Source: Nitrososphaerota archaeon
GTDB lineage: Archaea > Thermoproteota > Nitrososphaeria > Nitrososphaerales > Nitrosopumilaceae
NCBI GenBank assembly: GCA_022565935.1
Contig: JADFJY010000066.1
Span: 1-6,742 of the forward strand
DNA length: 6,742 nucleotides
Direction of reading: 5' to 3'
Shown: one piece after another, positions 5,298 to 6,742 of the stretch
How positions within the stretch are numbered: position 1 is the stretch's first letter
Layout: the number at the start of each line of letters is the position of its first letter
The notes under the pieces: generated by a model
Told to the model about the DNA's origin: nothing
The model's input: the letters and a program-made list of their open reading frames with translations, nothing else
The model's database searches: none
Translations under genes and position numbers: made by a program

Positions 5298-6116
5298 TTG
5301 AAAGAAGAGTTTGATCCATTTGTTGCAGAATGGCTTTCATTTGTTAAAAATACAAATTTCAACCTAGTGGAAAAATGTCTAAAATTTGCCCAGATTTTAG
5401 AATATCCTGATCTAGATGTAGAGGAATACATCCAAAAAATTAATCGAATAGGAATGTCTCTTAAAGAATCAATCAACGATATTAAAAATCCAACATATCT
5501 AATTTCAATGTTAAATGAACATTTCTTTGAAAATTTAGGATTTAGTGGAGATGATGATGATTACTTTAATCCAAAAAATAATTTTCTAAATGAAGTTATT
5601 GATAAAAAATTAGGTCTTCCAATTACCATCTCAATTCTTTATGTTGAAATTGCAAAGTTTATCGGATTAGATCTTAAAATTGTTGGATTTCCAAGTCACA
5701 TTCTGGTAAAATATAATGAAGAAATGATTTTAGATCCATTTCATGATGGAGAACTAGTAGATGTAGATGACTTGCAAGAAATTCTAGATACTAATTTTAA
5801 TGAACAGTTAAAGTTTCAACCAGAATTTCTTGATGAGATAAAACCTGAACAAATTCTTCTTAGAATGACTCGTAACTTGAAAAATTCATATATACAATCA
5901 TTTGTTTATGACAAAGCACTTCAATGTATTAACATGGTTTTAGCAATGGAATCTGAATCTCCAGAAGATATTAGAGATAAGGGAATTCTAGAAGAACGAT
6001 TACACAATTCTGAAACTGCATTGAAATATTTGAATAAATATTTAGAAATTAATCCAAACGCAGAAGATATAGATTTTATTTTAGAATTGATAAGAAGTAT
6101 TAAGACTAAAGATTAG
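5298..6116 (+). CDS. SirB1-like protein: transglutaminase-like core plus TPR-like C-terminus
   Basis: The 272-aa frame starts at TTG (5298), three bases after the previous stop; the preceding in-frame codon before CAA is that stop, and the next Met is at residue 53, inside the fold, so TTG is well supported. Residues 95-150 match the Transglut_core2 (SirB1) pattern: NFLNEVIDKKLGLPITISILY, then GFPSHILVKY with H134, and ILDPFHDGELV with D146. H and D of a transglutaminase-type triad are therefore present, but the catalytic cysteine position in the LGLPITIS segment has none. A linker leads to a helical tail (about 185-268) with IRDKGILEERLHNSETALKYLNKYLEINPNAEDIDFI, typical of the TPR-like end of SirB1 proteins. 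Length is normal for the family, which is best known from bacteria with no settled function. Cytoplasmic. It ends tail to tail with the coiled-coil gene, overlapping by four bases. Confidence 0.88.
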   Translation: MKEEFDPFVAEWLSFVKNTNFNLVEKCLKFAQILEYPDLDVEEYIQKINRIGMSLKESINDIKNPTYLISMLNEHFFENLGFSGDDDDYFNPKNNFLNEVIDKKLGLPITISILYVEIAKFIGLDLKIVGFPSHILVKYNEEMILDPFHDGELVDVDDLQEILDTNFNEQLKFQPEFLDEIKPEQILLRMTRNLKNSYIQSFVYDKALQCINMVLAMESESPEDIRDKGILEERLHNSETALKYLNKYLEINPNAEDIDFILELIRSIKTKD

Positions 6117-6283
6117 TCAATGATTGATGCTATTTGTCGTCCTTTCTTAATTAATGATATTTCATGACGAGCAATTTTATTTCTTAATGCTCCTTTTAGA
6201 ATATCTACTTCACTTCTAAGTAATGCAATTTCATCTTCAAGCTTTGCAACTCTTTCATAGATGGTTTCAGCTTCTGTACTCAT
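6113..6283 (-). CDS. Small coiled-coil protein (56 aa)
   Basis: The ATG at 6283-6281 opens a 56-codon frame ending in TAA at 6115-6113. Residues 8-34 carry hydrophobic positions in heptad spacing (I8, V12, L15, I19, L22, V26, L29, L33) among Glu, Lys and Arg, a short parallel coiled coil that would dimerise or bind a partner. A basic tail follows (KIARHEISLIKKGRQIASIID), suiting contact with nucleic acid or another subunit. No membrane segment or metal motif is seen. TATTTAAG at 6308-6315 (minus) is centred about 28 bp upstream, giving a start within a few bases of the ATG. It overlaps the stop of the SirB1-like gene by four bases (6113-6116), tail to tail. Shorter than usual annotation cut-offs, yet its composition and promoter support a real gene. 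Function is unknown. Confidence 0.75.
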   Translation of the reverse strand: MSTEAETIYERVAKLEDEIALLRSEVDILKGALRNKIARHEISLIKKGRQIASIID

Positions 6284-6307
6284 AATTATCTATCAATAAA
6301 AAATTGT

Positions 6308-6315
6308 CTTAAATA
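6308..6315 (-). promoter_or_regulatory. TATA box of the coiled-coil gene
   Basis: TATTTAAG on the minus strand lies 28 bp (centre) before the ATG at 6283. It gives this gene its own promoter, apart from the zinc-ribbon gene that ends at 6359. Confidence 0.5.
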
Positions 6316-6358
6316 GTTATTGGTAAATATTTTGGTTTGTAGGCTCCTGCTTTTTGAA

Positions 6359-6520
6359 TTATATTTCAAACTCTTGGCGACATTTCTCGCATTTACCTCG
6401 TTCTTTTCCAGGAGGACCAAGAAGGAATACTTTACCAATGGTATTACATGCAGGACACATTCCAGTTGTTGCATTTTTAGGACCAGTTCGAATAATTTTT
6501 TGAGTTTTTCTTCGTCCCAT
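6359..6520 (-). CDS. Small basic zinc-ribbon protein (53 aa)
   Basis: The ATG at 6520-6518 gives 53 residues, ending in TAA at 6361-6359. The first 20 are basic (MGRRKTQKIIRTGPKN) and unstructured-looking. CPAC (22-25) and CEKC (44-47) are 18 residues apart and form a one-zinc ribbon; between them a GKVFLLGPPGKERGK hairpin is expected. The protein ends EFEI. The layout resembles small ribosome- or polymerase-associated zinc ribbons, but I do not recognise a named family; nucleic-acid binding is inferred from the basic head and the ribbon. CTTAATAG at 6543-6550 (minus) is about 26 bp upstream and could be a TATA box, so it may be leaderless, or it may be read through from the tRNA gene 42 bases upstream. 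Two longer frames overlapping this interval in other phases lack any protein-like pattern. Confidence 0.82.
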   Translation of the reverse strand: MGRRKTQKIIRTGPKNATTGMCPACNTIGKVFLLGPPGKERGKCEKCRQEFEI

Positions 6521-6562
6521 TGTAAAAACTTCCTTAATCGGTCTATTAAGTTTAATTTTTAA

Positions 6563-6649
6563 TGGCGCGGGGAGGGGGATTCGAACCCCCGTGTCCTTGC
6601 GAACATGGAATTAGCAATCCCACGCCCTACCAGGCTAGGCGACCCCCGC
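6563..6649 (-). tRNA. tRNA-Ser(GCU)
   Basis: The minus strand folds as a class II tRNA. The acceptor GCGGGGG (6649-6643) pairs with TCCCCGC, with one G-T pair. The D arm contains AGCCTGGTA, and the anticodon stem TGGGA/TTCCA holds the loop TTGCTAA with anticodon GCT (reading AGC/AGU serine codons). The long variable arm (TGTTCGCAAGGACAC region) is the mark of tRNA-Ser, and the T arm GGGGGTTCGAATCCCCC is perfect. The discriminator is G, and CCA (6565-6563) appears to be encoded. No intron. Without CCA the gene spans 6566-6649. It is upstream of the zinc-ribbon gene on the same strand. Confidence 0.97.
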
Positions 6650-6672
6650 ACTAAGATGCATAGAATTAATCT

Positions 6673-6680
6673 GTAAATAA
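6673..6680 (-). promoter_or_regulatory. TATA box of tRNA-Ser
   Basis: TTATTTAC on the minus strand is centred about 27 bp before the 5' end of the tRNA, as expected for an archaeal box A. No other credible feature is visible between the tRNA and the window end; the reading frames in 6650-6742 are all short or closed, though a minus-strand gene tail ending near 6708 cannot be excluded. Confidence 0.6.
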
Positions 6681-6742
6681 GTCAAACTTTCTTTGGTATT
6701 ATTAGATCTACCATAGTCTATTCGTAGTGAAATATACTATAC

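Noticed and set aside
6286..6562. Frames of 62 (minus) and 80 (plus) codons over this interval
   Set aside because: They are out-of-phase shadows of the 53-aa zinc-ribbon gene, which has the CxxC pairs, a good start and a better composition.
6650..6742. Partial gene at the right edge of the window
   Set aside because: All six frames close within short distances; a minus-strand gene tail of about ten codons ending near 6708 is possible but nothing identifies it.

Overview
The window looks like a piece of an ammonia-oxidising archaeal genome (Nitrososphaerota/Thaumarchaeota, Nitrosopumilus-like). The DNA is AT-rich. Genes are compact with no clear Shine-Dalgarno sites, and several have a TATA-like box 24-29 bp before the start codon, which suggests leaderless or short-leader mRNAs. 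There are two copies of a small protein family with a DPKIRFA...VAGGM signature that I associate with thaumarchaea (I believe DUF6659), a PPOX/F420-type split-barrel protein, and an intron-less tRNA-Ser(GCU). The lineage is an inference from these traits, not a search result.

Region 1-1226: a 5'-truncated DUF6659-like gene (+) converges on a diverged paralogue (-, TTG start). Divergent from the paralogue is a 35-residue cysteine-rich microprotein gene (1119-1226). It has a well-placed TATA box and is the most interesting small gene here.

Region 1227-3130: a PPOX-class flavin/F420-binding protein (-) and a six-helix membrane protein (+) are divergently arranged around a 367-bp spacer. The pair is bracketed by two direct 65-bp repeats differing at one base (1288-1352, 3012-3076). 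A 17-nt core from the end of that repeat recurs in the window, giving five copies in all, every one between genes. Three of them lie just 3' of a gene in the same sense relative to it. The spacer also holds an 8-bp-stem inverted repeat followed by a T-rich tract, either a paired operator or a small RNA.

Region 3130-6116: a SAM-dependent methyltransferase with an N-terminal Trm112-like zinc ribbon (-) is divergent from a two-gene operon (+). The first operon gene encodes a 398-aa protein of unknown function with a zincin-like motif (EExxH instead of HExxH, then a downstream EGxA). The second, three bases later, encodes a SirB1-like protein (transglutaminase-like core plus C-terminal TPR-like helices).

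Region 6113-6742: three small minus-strand genes follow one another: tRNA-Ser(GCU), a 53-aa basic zinc-ribbon protein, and a 56-aa coiled-coil protein whose stop codon overlaps that of the SirB1-like gene. Both small proteins are compact genes that a length cut-off would miss. The final 93 bases carry the tRNA promoter and no resolvable gene.

I see no CRISPR array, transposase, phage gene or defence system. The unusual content is the intergenic repeat family, the microproteins and the degenerate zincin-like operon.
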